Origin: Chloroflexota bacterium
GTDB lineage: Bacteria > Chloroflexota > Anaerolineae > Aggregatilineales > Phototrophicaceae
Length of the DNA: 35,839 nucleotides
Assembly (NCBI GenBank): GCA_026706395.1
Contig: JAPOYU010000101.1
Span: 1-35,839, forward strand
Direction of reading: 5' to 3'
Below, one piece after another: positions 1 through 7,385 of this stretch; the first letter of the stretch is position 1; each line of letters starts with the position of its first letter. Below the pieces are notes generated by a model. The model searched no databases, was not told where the DNA came from, and saw only the letters and a list, made by a program, of their open reading frames with translations. The position numbers were made by a program, and so were the translations under genes.

Positions 1-189
1 GCGCAGGTGGAAGTTGCAGGGTCCGATCTCGGTCCAGGTGTTGGCGACGCCGATGAGCGGCTTGGCGAGGTCTTCATCGCTGTAGCCGACCGCTTTGAGC
101 ATGGCGCGGGCGCCAGCGCGTTCGGCGCCGGCGACGAGGGTACGGCTGCGCTGGTTGAGGGCGGCGCGGGTTCCGTTGGTGCTGGACAT
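1..189 (-). CDS. ilvD: Dihydroxy-acid dehydratase, N-terminal part (runs off window)
   Basis: The 63 codons visible read [20 protein letters not shown] and continue with [20 protein letters not shown], the typical N-terminus of IlvD/Edd-family dehydratases. IlvD converts 2,3-dihydroxy-isovalerate or dihydroxy-methylvalerate to the 2-keto acid in valine, isoleucine and leucine synthesis, using an Fe-S cluster in the cytoplasm. The ATG at 189 is preceded by AGGAG (196-200, minus strand) at good spacing, which fixes the start. The Fe-S cysteines and the rest of the protein lie outside the window. The gene is transcribed away from the accessory island to its right. The related phosphogluconate dehydratase Edd is less likely because this N-terminus matches IlvD closely. 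Confidence 0.9.
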   Translation of the reverse strand, partial: MSSTNGTRAALNQRSRTLVAGAERAGARAMLKAVGYSDEDLAKPLIGVANTWTEIGPCNFHLR

Positions 190-733
190 GGGGGACTCCT
201 TTTGCGGCTGGATAGTGATGGGCGTATTGTAGCGTATCGAAAGGAGAATGGCAGGCGTCGGGTCGTCTATTGGAATTGGAATTGGAAAGGGAATATTTTT
301 TTGTCCAATAAGATTTGGGATTCCAATAAACGCGATATGCGGTTGTTACGTCGGCGGTCGGGCAAGGGCGTCGACACTAGCCGGCAGCGCGGCGGAAGAG
401 TTTATATTTACTAAGAATATGGATGGTCTGAAGCAATAATATTAGTCGTTGATATTGCATTGTCCGTTTGTCGGACAAAGAAAAATATTTTTCGGACAAT
501 GTGGTCATGGGTTGAAGCGGATTAGGGATGTGGGGGCAGTTGATCATGCGATGAGTATAGCATAGTTGTGGCGGGAACGGGAGAACGAATGTTCGCGTTT
601 GAATTTTTCTTTTGCCACCGAGTGCGCCGAGTTTAGGGAGGGCACAGAAGTTATCGATAGTTGCCCTGCAAACGTTATGACGATATATTGTCGAAGACAC
701 ACTTAGAGTCCGAGACAACGAAAGCGCTACTTT
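190..733. other. Long A+T-rich non-coding region between ilvD and the methyltransferase
   Basis: No convincing gene is visible on either strand; the open frames here have no family resemblance and odd composition. The stretch is lower in G+C than the flanks. It holds a 9-bp inverted repeat (TATTGGAAT 268-276, ATTCCAATA 320-328), a short GGAATT tandem near 272-286, and a cluster of TTGTCCG/CGGACAA elements at 459-500. A possible ilvD -10 (TACAAT, minus strand, 231-226) is weak. The region is the left edge of the accessory island. Confidence 0.6.
459..500. repeat. TTGTCCG inverted-repeat cluster
   Basis: TTGTCCG (460-466) faces CGGACAA (472-478) across five bases, and a second CGGACAA lies at 493-499. 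ATTGTCCG at 459-466 can alternatively pair with CGGACAAT at 493-500. Between the two right arms is the palindrome AAAAATATTTTT (481-492). The alternatives are mutually exclusive hairpins or a dimeric-repressor operator. No T-tract follows directly, so a simple terminator is not the obvious reading. Confidence 0.45.
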
Positions 734-1882
734 GTGGCAGAATCGAACTTCAAGAACAGAACACTATATCACGGCGACAATCTCAAATTCCTGCGCGGCA
801 TGAATAGCGAGACCATCGACCTAATCGCTACCGACCCGCCCTTCAACAAGAACCGCGACTTTCACGCAACGCCGGACAGTCTAGCTGCCGGCGCCAAGTT
901 CCAAGACCGCTGGTCATGGGAGCGGGATGTTCACCAGGATTGGGTAGACCAGATCACCGACGACTACCCGCGCTTGATGGAGGCTATTGAAAGCGCCCGC
1001 TTTGCCCACAGCGATGGCATGGGCGCGTTCATGTGTTTTATGGCGGTGCGGCTGTTGGAGATGTGGCGGGTTTTGAAACCGACGGGCAGCCTCTACTTGC
1101 ACTGCGACCCGACAGCGAGCCATTATCTCAAGGCGGTCATGGACGCGATATTCGGCTGGAAGAATTTCAAAAATGAGATTACTTGGCAGCGCAGCAACAG
1201 TCACAACACCGCCAAGCGCTACGGAAATGTCTCAGATATCATCTTGTACTACACGCGTTCGAGAGAATGTGTCTGGAATACCCAATATCAACCATATGGG
1301 GAAGCGCAGTTGAGCAGGTTTCGGCACAAGGACAGCAACGGCAGACGCTACAAGCTGGAAAACCTTACGGGATCACGGATTGACTCCGACTCGGGTAAGT
1401 TCGAATGGCGCGGGACCATGCCGCCGCCGTCGCGAGGATGGGGATACACGGTTGAGCAGCTAGAAGTATGGTGGAGCGAGGGGCGAATTCAGACAAAGCG
1501 CGACGGGACTCCGCGCATGGATGGGCTGAAAGTCTATCTTGACGAATCACCGGGCAAGCCTGCAATGAATATCTGGACGGATATTCCTCGAATTGCCAAC
1601 ACATCAGCAGAACGAACCGGCTACCCCACGCAGAAGCCACTCGCCCTTTACGAGCGAATGATAGAAGCCTCCTCAAATGAAGACGATATCGTGCTCGACC
1701 CATTCTGCGGCTGTGCCACCACGCCGGTCGCAGCCGAGCGGCTGGGGCGTCAGTGGGTCGGCATCGACATTTGGGACAAGTGCATTACGAATCAGAGCCG
1801 CCGATGCGGACGGACGACGCTCAGCCGGCCGCGCCGTTCCTGCGCGTCAAGCAAGTGCATGAGCCGCCGGGTCCCAAGATGA
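734..1882 (+). CDS. Beta-class site-specific DNA methyltransferase, C-terminus frameshifted
   Basis: Amino-group (N4-cytosine or N6-adenine) DNA methyltransferase using S-adenosylmethionine. The catalytic motif DPPF is at residues 34-37 and the AdoMet-binding motif DPFCGCATT at 322-330, followed by RQWVGIDIWDK. The order catalytic motif first, AdoMet motif last is the beta-class arrangement. The start is a GTG with no good ribosome-binding site; an in-frame stop at 704-706 leaves no upstream ATG. After K349 (codon 1778-1780) the reading turns into Arg/Ser-rich sequence unlike a methyltransferase, while the next frame carries sequence I recall as the linker and HNH domain of methyltransferase-HNH fusions. 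I infer a linker deletion that shifted the frame. The catalytic core looks intact, so activity may remain. Target sequence unknown; no separate restriction gene is visible. Confidence 0.85.
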   Translation: MAESNFKNRTLYHGDNLKFLRGMNSETIDLIATDPPFNKNRDFHATPDSLAAGAKFQDRWSWERDVHQDWVDQITDDYPRLMEAIESARFAHSDGMGAFMCFMAVRLLEMWRVLKPTGSLYLHCDPTASHYLKAVMDAIFGWKNFKNEITWQRSNSHNTAKRYGNVSDIILYYTRSRECVWNTQYQPYGEAQLSRFRHKDSNGRRYKLENLTGSRIDSDSGKFEWRGTMPPPSRGWGYTVEQLEVWWSEGRIQTKRDGTPRMDGLKVYLDESPGKPAMNIWTDIPRIANTSAERTGYPTQKPLALYERMIEASSNEDDIVLDPFCGCATTPVAAERLGRQWVGIDIWDKCITNQSRRCGRTTLSRPRRSCASSKCMSRRVPR

Positions 1883-2136
1883 GCCGGGCTGAGATGTACG
1901 CGCATCTGCTGGAGCAGCACGGGGCGCGCTGTCAAGGCTGCTATCGGGACTTTGACGACCCGCGCTACTTGCAGTTGGATCATAACGTTCCGCGCTCGGA
2001 CGGCGGGCTGAATCACATCTCGAATCGGGTGCTGCTATGCGGGCCCTGCAATCGGCTGAAAAGCAATATCTACACGCTTAGCGGGTTGCGCCGGCAGAAT
2101 AAGAAACTGGGCTATATGAGCAAGGATTTGATGTGA
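1753..2136 (+). CDS. HNH endonuclease domain, split from the methyltransferase
   Basis: The open frame spans these positions, but family-like sequence begins only near 1783 (HYESEPPMRTDD). The HNH nuclease core follows: CQGC, LQLDHNVPRSDGG, N, then LLCGPCNRLKSN. This is the beta-beta-alpha metal fold with two CxxC zinc pairs. ATG 1879 overlaps the methyltransferase TGA (ATGA, 1879-1882), so an 85-residue HNH protein could be made by coupled translation; no strong ribosome-binding site precedes any start here. Homologues as I recall them carry this domain at the C-terminus of the methyltransferase in one chain, so this is most likely the detached half of a broken fusion. The nuclease residues look complete. 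Confidence 0.7.
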   Translation: MGRHRHLGQVHYESEPPMRTDDAQPAAPFLRVKQVHEPPGPKMSRAEMYAHLLEQHGARCQGCYRDFDDPRYLQLDHNVPRSDGGLNHISNRVLLCGPCNRLKSNIYTLSGLRRQNKKLGYMSKDLM

Positions 2137-2163
2137 ATCCGCCTTGATGTTGGAGTAACAATT

Positions 2164-2964
2164 ATGACCGCCGAAACTGAACGTGGGGAGATCCTTTTAG
2201 GACGCTTTGCAGAAGAATTTGGATATGTGCCTGTCTTTGGTGATCCGAATCTTGCAAAGGCATTTAACGACGAAGAATTAGTCGATTACTTTGCGTACGG
2301 GATTGGTTTGTGGATCGCGAAACCACTAGGCACTCTACACCGTATGGCCCTCGAAGATCCCGACTTCGGATTCGCAATAATGTTTGTTGTGAACTCGTTC
2401 CCGGAGTTTCTTGGGAAGATTCAAGGATGTCCGAAGAATAAGCGCTACTTGAATGGAATACGATATATCTTGGGAGACGACGTTTCTGAGGATTTGGCTA
2501 GTTGGCTACACAAGAGGATGCGCCATGCGATAGCCCATAGTCTATTGGTTCAAGAGGGAATCATCATTTACGCGCGTGGCAATGTGCCGATTCGATACAA
2601 TCGCGACAAGACAGCAGTTGTTATTACGCCGGTTGCGTTTGCGCAGGCGTGCCTCATCGCTATATCAAATTACATTCGTGCACTGCAAGCGGAGCTGAAG
2701 AATGCCGAATCGGCGAATACAGATTTTCTAGGCAATTTCAAAAAATATATGATCTCGGAAAAGCAAGAGTACTTTTCGGTACAACTGCACGGTACAAGTT
2801 ATGGTTGTCGTGAAAGAATAGACGGATGTGACAACATAACGGAAAATATAAGGCAGCTAAACGTCTTCCAGGGACCTGAAAGGACCATCGAGAAACCTGA
2901 TGTAGTTGTGGAGAATCCTGGTCAATTGCTAAAACTCTGCAAGCAATTGATCCGCGGCGATTAA
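2164..2964 (+). CDS. Uncharacterised helical protein with HEPN-like Rx4H motif
   Basis: I do not recognise the family. The 266-residue protein has no signal peptide or clear membrane segment. The first ~190 residues look mostly helical, and residues 116-127 read HKRMRHAIAHSL, where R120-x4-H125 fits the R-x4-6-H signature of HEPN ribonuclease domains. The C-terminal 70 residues are less conserved-looking and contain three cysteines. Base composition is clearly lower in G+C than flanking genes, which suggests acquisition together with the methyltransferase/HNH pair 28 bp upstream. A role in defence or as a toxin is inference from this motif and neighbourhood; one short motif cannot prove the fold. 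Start chosen at the first ATG after the HNH stop. Confidence 0.65.
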   Translation: MTAETERGEILLGRFAEEFGYVPVFGDPNLAKAFNDEELVDYFAYGIGLWIAKPLGTLHRMALEDPDFGFAIMFVVNSFPEFLGKIQGCPKNKRYLNGIRYILGDDVSEDLASWLHKRMRHAIAHSLLVQEGIIIYARGNVPIRYNRDKTAVVITPVAFAQACLIAISNYIRALQAELKNAESANTDFLGNFKKYMISEKQEYFSVQLHGTSYGCRERIDGCDNITENIRQLNVFQGPERTIEKPDVVVENPGQLLKLCKQLIRGD

Positions 2965-3016
2965 AACTCCAAGCCGAGTTGCTCGTTAAGGCCCACAACA
3001 GAATAAGTTGAGCTCC

Positions 3017-3095
3017 ATGCCCTACCAACCTATCAAGCGGGGCGTCATCTGCCCGACGGTGACGCCGCTCAAAGCGAACGGCGAGATCAACCCGG
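3017..3095 (+). pseudogene. Truncated duplicate of the 5' end of the downstream aldolase gene
   Basis: These 79 bases repeat 3410-3488 with only a few substitutions, beginning exactly at the ATG (MPYQPIKRGVICPTVTPLKA). At 3096 the similarity stops abruptly and unrelated sequence begins. It encodes about 26 residues of the aldolase N-terminus and cannot work. The fragment brackets the small minus-strand gene with the intact copy and supplies that gene's last two sense codons and its stop. Confidence 0.85.
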
Positions 3096-3317
3096 CAAGT
3101 TATTCAACACCTGCACGACAACCCCGACGACGATGCCAGTGATGGCGATGGCGGCGGGGATGGCGATGCTGATGATCCATTTTATCGTATTCATTTCGGC
3201 GCGAAGGGACTCGATTTTGGAGTCAAGCACACCGATATCCGCCTTTGTCGCCAGATGCGCGATTTGCCCTTCGAGATTCGCGATGCGTTCGCCTTCGGTT
3301 CTGACTTGAGTTGCCAT
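3087..3317 (-). CDS. Small coiled-coil plus transmembrane protein
   Basis: A 76-residue protein with a heptad-like coiled coil at about residues 5-44 (EGERIANLEGQIAHLATKAD) and one hydrophobic membrane segment at about 46-70, ending LNNLPG. The build resembles small DUF1640/XhlA-like coiled-coil membrane proteins; the biochemical role is unknown. The stop codon and the last two residues lie inside the duplicated aldolase fragment, so the natural C-terminus may have been cut when the rearrangement formed. The ATG at 3317 has only a weak GAAG upstream. It sits alone between the two copies, divergent from the aldolase gene. Confidence 0.6.
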   Translation of the reverse strand: MATQVRTEGERIANLEGQIAHLATKADIGVLDSKIESLRAEMNTIKWIISIAIPAAIAITGIVVGVVVQVLNNLPG

Positions 3318-3409
3318 CGACTTCGCCCAATCCAGTTTGTCGTCGTGGCTGATTTGAGGCTATTATACACGCTGGAAAGTCTGCAATCAATTCAACGGTG
3401 AAAGCGCCC

Positions 3410-4318
3410 ATGCCCTACCAACCCATCAAGCGCGGCGTCATCTGCCCGATCGTGACGCCGCTCAAAGCGAACGGCGAGATCAACCCGGACTTGATCCGCC
3501 CGCTCGTCGACTTCCTAATCGACAAGGGCGCCGCCGGCATCTATCCGCTCGGCTCGACGGGCGAAGGTCCGCTCTTCACGACGGACGAGCGTAAGGCGGT
3601 CGCGACTGCGACGGTGAATGCGGTGGCGGGGCGCGTGCCGGTCATCGTGCACACCGGCGCCATCACGACGGGCGAGACGCTGGACTTGACCGGGCACGCT
3701 CAGTCGATCGGCGCGGATGCGGCGTCGGTCATCACGCCCTGGTATTATCAGCATGGTGAAGCGGCGCTGGAAGCGCATTATCGGGCGATCCTTGAGGCGG
3801 CGGCGGGCTTCCCCGTTTGGCTCTACAACCTGCCGAAGTTCGCCAACAACAATTTGTCGGCGGCGCTGGTGACGCGGCTGGCGCGGGATTATGAGAATTG
3901 CGTCGGGCTGAAGGATAGCAGCGGCGACTTGATGACGATGTGCGCGGTGAATCACCTGCAGGGCGGGCGCTTCAACACCGCGATCGGACCGGATAATCTG
4001 ATTCTGGCTGGATTGGCGCTGGGCTTGGATTGCAGCGTTTCGGGCAATTGCAATCATTTTCCGGAGATTGTTGCCGGCATTCACGAGGCCTTCCACGCCG
4101 GTGATATGGGAGCGGCGCAGGCCTTGCAGCGGCAGCTCAAAGCGGCCAGCGATGTGGTTGGCAGCGCCGGTTGGCTGACGGCGGTCAAGGGCATCCTGGC
4201 TGAGCGCGGCTTGCCGGTTGGCCCCGTGCGCCCGCCGATGCAGACGGCGAGCGAAGAGGCGATCCGCGCCTGCCTGGCGCAGTTGCGGGCGCTGAAGGTG
4301 GATTTGAGCCGGGTGTGA
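3410..4318 (+). CDS. Dihydrodipicolinate synthase/N-acetylneuraminate lyase family aldolase
   Basis: A class I aldolase with a TIM-barrel fold. Seen: the pyruvate-binding GSTGE at residues 48-52, the active-site tyrosine Y139 in WLYNLP, and the Schiff-base lysine K168 in VGLKDSSGD. The length (302 residues) is normal. Family members condense or cleave pyruvate-containing substrates: dihydrodipicolinate synthase in lysine synthesis, sialic acid lyase, or KDG-type sugar acid aldolases. The sequence here does not say which. I prefer ATG 3410 over GTG 3398 because the partial copy at 3017 matches from this ATG onward. No partner gene adjoins; a G/C-rich hairpin follows the stop. Confidence 0.85.
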   Translation: MPYQPIKRGVICPIVTPLKANGEINPDLIRPLVDFLIDKGAAGIYPLGSTGEGPLFTTDERKAVATATVNAVAGRVPVIVHTGAITTGETLDLTGHAQSIGADAASVITPWYYQHGEAALEAHYRAILEAAAGFPVWLYNLPKFANNNLSAALVTRLARDYENCVGLKDSSGDLMTMCAVNHLQGGRFNTAIGPDNLILAGLALGLDCSVSGNCNHFPEIVAGIHEAFHAGDMGAAQALQRQLKAASDVVGSAGWLTAVKGILAERGLPVGPVRPPMQTASEEAIRACLAQLRALKVDLSRV

Positions 4319-4335
4319 CGATGTTCCGCCCTATT

Positions 4336-4450
4336 TTGCCCCCATCCCCCAGCCCCTTCCCCCAAAATGAGGGAAGGGGAGTTTTCTGAGTATTAGCAGG
4401 CCATTAATGCCCCTGCCTCTTTATGTGGGAGGGGTTTGGGGTGGGGGTCC
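4336..4450. repeat. G/C-rich palindromic intergenic element with terminator-like hairpin
   Basis: Runs of C at 4339-4363 (CCCCCATCCCCCAGCCCC then TTCCCCC) are mirrored by runs of G at 4428-4448 (GGGAGGGGTTTGGGGTGGGGG), so the whole element can fold back imperfectly. Inside it CCCCTTCCC (4353-4361) pairs perfectly with GGGAAGGGG (4371-4379) over a 9-base loop and is followed by GTTTTC, which could end transcription of the aldolase gene. Elements of this look are often dispersed through genomes; only one copy is in this window. Confidence 0.55.
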
Positions 4451-4501
4451 AAGCGGCTGAGAACAATTTCCCTGCCTGTATGATTCCCATGTCAAAGCGG
4501 C

Positions 4502-4507
4502 TACAAT
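4502..4507 (+). promoter_or_regulatory. Possible -10 box of the FAD/Fe-S oxidase gene
   Basis: TACAAT lies 38 bases upstream of the ATG at 4546. No matching -35 is apparent at 16-18 bp. If used, transcription would begin near 4514, which favours ATG 4546 over ATG 4525. Confidence 0.3.
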
Positions 4508-4545
4508 CTAGCGTGTAGTTGTGAATGCAGCACGAAGGCGCGGAC

Positions 4546-7377
4546 ATGCAAATTGACGAGATGCTGCATGATTTGCAAGCGGCGATCGGGCGCGAACAGG
4601 CCGCGGCTGACCGGATGACGCGGGTGCTCTACAGCACTGATGCCAGCAATTATCAGATCATGCCGCTGGCGGTGACTTATCCGCGGGACGCTGATGATGT
4701 GGTCGCGGTGCATGAGGTGGCGCGGAAGTTTGCTGTGCCGGTCTTGCCGCGCGGTGGCGGCAGCGCGCTGGCGGGCCAAGCAGTTGGCGAAGCGATCATC
4801 ATGGACTTCACGCGGCATATGCGGCGGGTTCGCGGGGTGAATGCCGAAGCGCGCAGTGTCGATGTCGAGCCGGGCATGATCCTCGGTACGCTGAATGGGC
4901 AGTTGGCCGGGCTGGATTTGATGTTTGGGCCGGATCCGGCCAGCGCTGAACGAGCGGCCATCGGCGGGGTCATCGGCAACAACGCCACCGGCGCTCACAG
5001 CATCCGCTATGGCATGACGGCTGACCATGTTGCGCGTTTGCAAGTCGTGTTGGCGAATGGCGAGTTGATCTGGCTGGATGCGGCAAGCGCCACGCTGGAT
5101 GGCATACGGGGCATCGTCGGCGACCTGGCGGCGGAGCATGCCGGGCAGATCGCGGCGCGCTACCCACGGACCTGGCGCACGGTGGCCGGTTATGCGCTGG
5201 ACAAGATCGACCCGGAGGATGTCAATCTGAACTGGCTGCTTTGCGGCTCCGAGGGCACATTGGCGACGGTGGTTCGCGCTGAACTGCGCCTGGTGGAGCG
5301 GCCGAGGAGCGAGAACAAACGGCTGGCGCTTGTCCACTTTGATACGCTGCGGGCTTCTTTGGAGGCGACGCCGCGCATCCTGGAGTTGGAGCCGGCGGCG
5401 ATCGAGTTGATGGACAAGTTCCTGCTGGACAAGACGCGGGCGGCGGCCGGTTATCGCGACCGCTTGACCTTCGTCGAGGGCGATCCGGCGGCGCTGCTGT
5501 TGGTGGAATTCGTCGGCGCGGAGCGGGAGCTTGGCGCGAAGGTCGAGGACTTGAAGGCGCATCTGCGGCGGCTGGGGCATCGCGGCGCGGTGACAGTCGC
5601 CGAAACTGCTGCTCGGCAAGACGATGTCTGGACGGTGCGCAAAGCCGGGCTGGGCTTGATGATGAGCGAACGCAGCGAAGCCAAGCCGGTCTCCTTCATC
5701 GAAGACGGCGCCGTGCCGGTGGAGCATCTGGCGGATTACATCGCTGATGTCGAGCGGATCATCACTGACAATGACACGACCTACGCGATCTATGCCCATG
5801 CCAGCGCCGGCTGTTTGCATATTCGCCCGCTGATCAATCTCAAGACGCTGAAGGGGCGCGGACAGTACCGGGCGATAGCGGATGGTGTGGCGCGGACCGT
5901 ATTGAAGTATCGCGGGACGATCACCGGCGAGCACGGTCAGGGGCTGGTGCGCAGCGAGTTCACCGAAGCGCTTTTTGGCGGGGAGTTGATGGAGGCCTTC
6001 CGCCAGGTTAAGCGCGCCTTTGACCCGGAGGATATGATGAACCCGGGCAAGATCATCGATTCGCCGCCGATGGACAGCGCTGACTTGCTGCGTTACGCGC
6101 CGAACTATGAGGTGATCGAGGTTAGGACGCGCTACGATTGGACGGCGGACAATGGTTTTGCTGGCGCGGTGGAGATGTGCAATGGCGCTGGCGTCTGCCG
6201 CAAAGAAGGCGTCGGTACGATGTGCCCGTCCTACCAGGCGACGCTGGACGAGGCGCACTCCACTCGTGGGCGGGCTAATGCTCTGCGGGCGGCGATTAGT
6301 GGCGCTTTGCCGGCGGATTTGGGCGACCCGTCGGTGAAAGCGGTGCTGGATCTTTGTCTTGGGTGCAAGGCTTGCGCGGGGGAATGCCCGTCGTCGGTTG
6401 ATGTCGCTAAGCTGAAGTCGGAGTTTTTGGCGAGTTGGCAGGACCGCCACGGGGTCGACCTGGCGACGCGTCTGTTCGGCAATATCCACCGGCTCAATCA
6501 AGTAGCGGGCCGGGCGCCGCGGCTCAGCAACTTTATGATGAATCATTCGCTGGGCAAGTGGGGCGCGGGTCTGCTTGGCATCCCGACTGAACGCCCTTTG
6601 CCTAGATTCGCCGAGCGACGCTTTTCTTCTGTGCGCTATCCCCACCACACTGCGCCCGATGCAGTCATGATCGTCGACACTTTTACTGAGTGGAATCATC
6701 CGGAGCTCGGGCGGGCGGCGATGGGGCTTGCTGAGCGGCTGGGCTTGCGCCTGAATGCGACGCGCCTGCCCGGGGCGGCTTGCTGCGGACGACCCGCTAT
6801 CAGCAAGGGCTTGCTGGACAGCGCCAAGGAGATGGCGCGCGAAAACGTGCTGGGCTTGAGCGGCACGAATCCGGATGTACCGTATATTTTCCTCGAGCCG
6901 AGCTGCCTAAGCGCCTTTGTGGATGATTACCTGACGCTGGTCGACCCTGGCATACAGCCCGCTGCGCGATCGCTAGCGGAGCGCTGCCTGAGCGTTGAAG
7001 CCTTCTTCGCCGAGAAGCTGGCGGAAGGCGCCGAATCGCTCGCTTGGCGGAGTGAATCGCGGCGGATATTGTTGCACGGGCACTGTCATCAGAAGGCGCT
7101 CTGGGGTACTAGGGACACGCTGCGGCTGTTGCGGGCGGTGCCGGGCGCCGCTGTCGCGGAGATGAACACGGGCTGCTGCGGTGTGGCGGGCAGTTTCGGT
7201 TATGAGCATTACGAATTGAGCGTGAAGATCGCCGAAGACCGGCTGCTGCCGACGATCCGCGACAATAGCGATGCCTCCATCGCCGCGCCGGGCACGTCCT
7301 GCCGCGCGCAGATCCATGACGCCGGTTATGAGGCGCAGCATCCGATCCAGATTGTGCTGGACGCGCTAACTCAATGA
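4546..7377 (+). CDS. FAD-binding and Fe-S oxidoreductase, D-lactate dehydrogenase-like
   Basis: A fused flavoprotein and iron-sulfur protein of 943 residues. N-terminal FAD-binding PCMH domain: PRGGGSALAG from residue 68 and GNNATGAHS from 144. The FAD-oxidase C-terminal domain follows, then an Fe-S part with CNGAGVC (C545) and CKACAGECP (C607, C610, C614). Two CCG-type cysteine modules close the protein (ACCGRP near C746; GHCHQK at C847 and TGCCG at C877). This is the layout of DLD/YdiJ/GlpC-type 2-hydroxyacid dehydrogenases feeding electrons to quinone. D-lactate, D-2-hydroxyglutarate or glycolate are possible substrates. I choose ATG 4546 because GAAGG sits 7 bases before it; ATG 4525 is in frame but lacks such a site. 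Stands alone, convergent with the catalase gene. Confidence 0.88.
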   Translation: MQIDEMLHDLQAAIGREQAAADRMTRVLYSTDASNYQIMPLAVTYPRDADDVVAVHEVARKFAVPVLPRGGGSALAGQAVGEAIIMDFTRHMRRVRGVNAEARSVDVEPGMILGTLNGQLAGLDLMFGPDPASAERAAIGGVIGNNATGAHSIRYGMTADHVARLQVVLANGELIWLDAASATLDGIRGIVGDLAAEHAGQIAARYPRTWRTVAGYALDKIDPEDVNLNWLLCGSEGTLATVVRAELRLVERPRSENKRLALVHFDTLRASLEATPRILELEPAAIELMDKFLLDKTRAAAGYRDRLTFVEGDPAALLLVEFVGAERELGAKVEDLKAHLRRLGHRGAVTVAETAARQDDVWTVRKAGLGLMMSERSEAKPVSFIEDGAVPVEHLADYIADVERIITDNDTTYAIYAHASAGCLHIRPLINLKTLKGRGQYRAIADGVARTVLKYRGTITGEHGQGLVRSEFTEALFGGELMEAFRQVKRAFDPEDMMNPGKIIDSPPMDSADLLRYAPNYEVIEVRTRYDWTADNGFAGAVEMCNGAGVCRKEGVGTMCPSYQATLDEAHSTRGRANALRAAISGALPADLGDPSVKAVLDLCLGCKACAGECPSSVDVAKLKSEFLASWQDRHGVDLATRLFGNIHRLNQVAGRAPRLSNFMMNHSLGKWGAGLLGIPTERPLPRFAERRFSSVRYPHHTAPDAVMIVDTFTEWNHPELGRAAMGLAERLGLRLNATRLPGAACCGRPAISKGLLDSAKEMARENVLGLSGTNPDVPYIFLEPSCLSAFVDDYLTLVDPGIQPAARSLAERCLSVEAFFAEKLAEGAESLAWRSESRRILLHGHCHQKALWGTRDTLRLLRAVPGAAVAEMNTGCCGVAGSFGYEHYELSVKIAEDRLLPTIRDNSDASIAAPGTSCRAQIHDAGYEAQHPIQIVLDALTQ

Positions 7378-7385
7378 AGGCGAGT

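Noticed and set aside
7..414. A plus-strand open frame opposite ilvD
   Set aside because: It is antisense to the clear IlvD N-terminus and continues into non-coding DNA.
377..718. A minus-strand open frame of 113 codons in the gap before the methyltransferase
   Set aside because: No ribosome-binding site, no domain, and composition unlike protein; it also spans the inverted-repeat cluster.
190..733. A leader-peptide attenuator or T-box for ilvD
   Set aside because: I found no branched-chain-codon leader and no T-box sequence; only unrelated inverted repeats.
4501..6699. A 732-codon open frame on the minus strand
   Set aside because: It lies wholly opposite the FAD/Fe-S oxidoreductase gene, is Arg/His/Gln-rich, and has no family resemblance; it is a by-product of G+C-rich codon use.
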